Shown: piece after piece, positions 5,908 through 5,960 of the stretch
How positions within the stretch are numbered: the stretch's first letter is position 1
Layout: each line of letters begins with the position of its first letter
Assembly: GCA_016874875.1 (NCBI GenBank)
Contig: VGTA01000233.1
Span: forward strand, 1-5,960
DNA: 5,960 nucleotides
Direction of reading: 5' to 3'
Source: Deltaproteobacteria bacterium
Lineage (GTDB): Bacteria > Myxococcota_A > Bradymonadia > UBA7976 > VGTA01
Translations under genes and position numbers: made by a program
Notes under the pieces: generated by a model
Database searches by the model: none
What the model was told of the DNA's origin: nothing
The model's input: the letters and a program-made list of their open reading frames with translations, nothing else

Positions 5908-5960
5908 ATGCTCATCTGGCTGTTTGTTTGGCTGCAGTCACACTTCACCCCCCTCCGCGT
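5908..5960 (+). CDS. mraY: Phospho-MurNAc-pentapeptide transferase MraY, N-terminal fragment (3' end outside window)
   Basis: Seventeen complete codons are visible, reading MLIWLFVWLQSHFTPLR. MraY is the polytopic membrane enzyme that transfers phospho-MurNAc-pentapeptide from UDP to undecaprenyl phosphate, making lipid I; it would use the product of the upstream fusion enzyme. The fragment matches the short amphipathic start of MraY proteins (E. coli begins MLVWLAEHLV), which normally leads into a conserved F-x-Y-[IL]-TFR segment just beyond the window. The gene follows murEF by 61 bp, the standard dcw order. Its ribosome site is weak: the best purine run is GAGAAAG at 5892-5898, 9 nt before the ATG. 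The call rests on the short N-terminus plus context. Confidence 0.85.
   Translation, partial: MLIWLFVWLQSHFTPLR

Overview
The window is a piece of the division and cell wall (dcw) cluster of a very GC-rich bacterium. All genes lie on the + strand: the 3' end of ftsL (to 176), a complete ftsI/pbpB (199-2556), one 3.2-kb gene that joins MurE and MurF in a single polypeptide (2640-5846), and the first 17 codons of mraY (from 5908). The order ftsL-ftsI-murE-murF-mraY is the classical one. Gaps are short (22, 83 and 61 bp), no terminator-like hairpin is visible and there is no gene-free stretch above 300 bp, so co-transcription is likely.

Organism: the MurE part has the DNPR signature of meso-diaminopimelate-adding enzymes, and FtsI has an unusual C-terminal PASTA domain. 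Very high GC with a compact dcw cluster suggests a Gram-negative of the Myxococcota/deltaproteobacterial type. This is inference from composition and architecture, and I cannot name a genus. High third-position GC produces long empty antisense reading frames that are shadows, not genes.

How the genes work together: MurE and MurF catalyse consecutive cytoplasmic steps, adding meso-DAP and then D-Ala-D-Ala to the UDP-MurNAc peptide. MraY transfers the finished UDP-MurNAc-pentapeptide to undecaprenyl phosphate at the membrane. FtsI crosslinks the resulting peptidoglycan at the septum, and FtsL belongs to the FtsQLB complex that controls the FtsW-FtsI synthase.

The genes themselves are ordinary. 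The points worth a second look are the MurE-MurF fusion with almost no linker, an Ile in place of the usual His in the MurE MEVSSH motif, and a 9-bp minisatellite inside murE that also forms a G-quadruplex motif. Each of the three gene boundaries also carries a short perfect tandem duplication: (GAGAC)x3, a 15-mer x2 that contains the start-proximal Shine-Dalgarno, and CCCGTAG x2 over the murF stop. I found no previously undescribed system, RNA gene, mobile element or CRISPR array.
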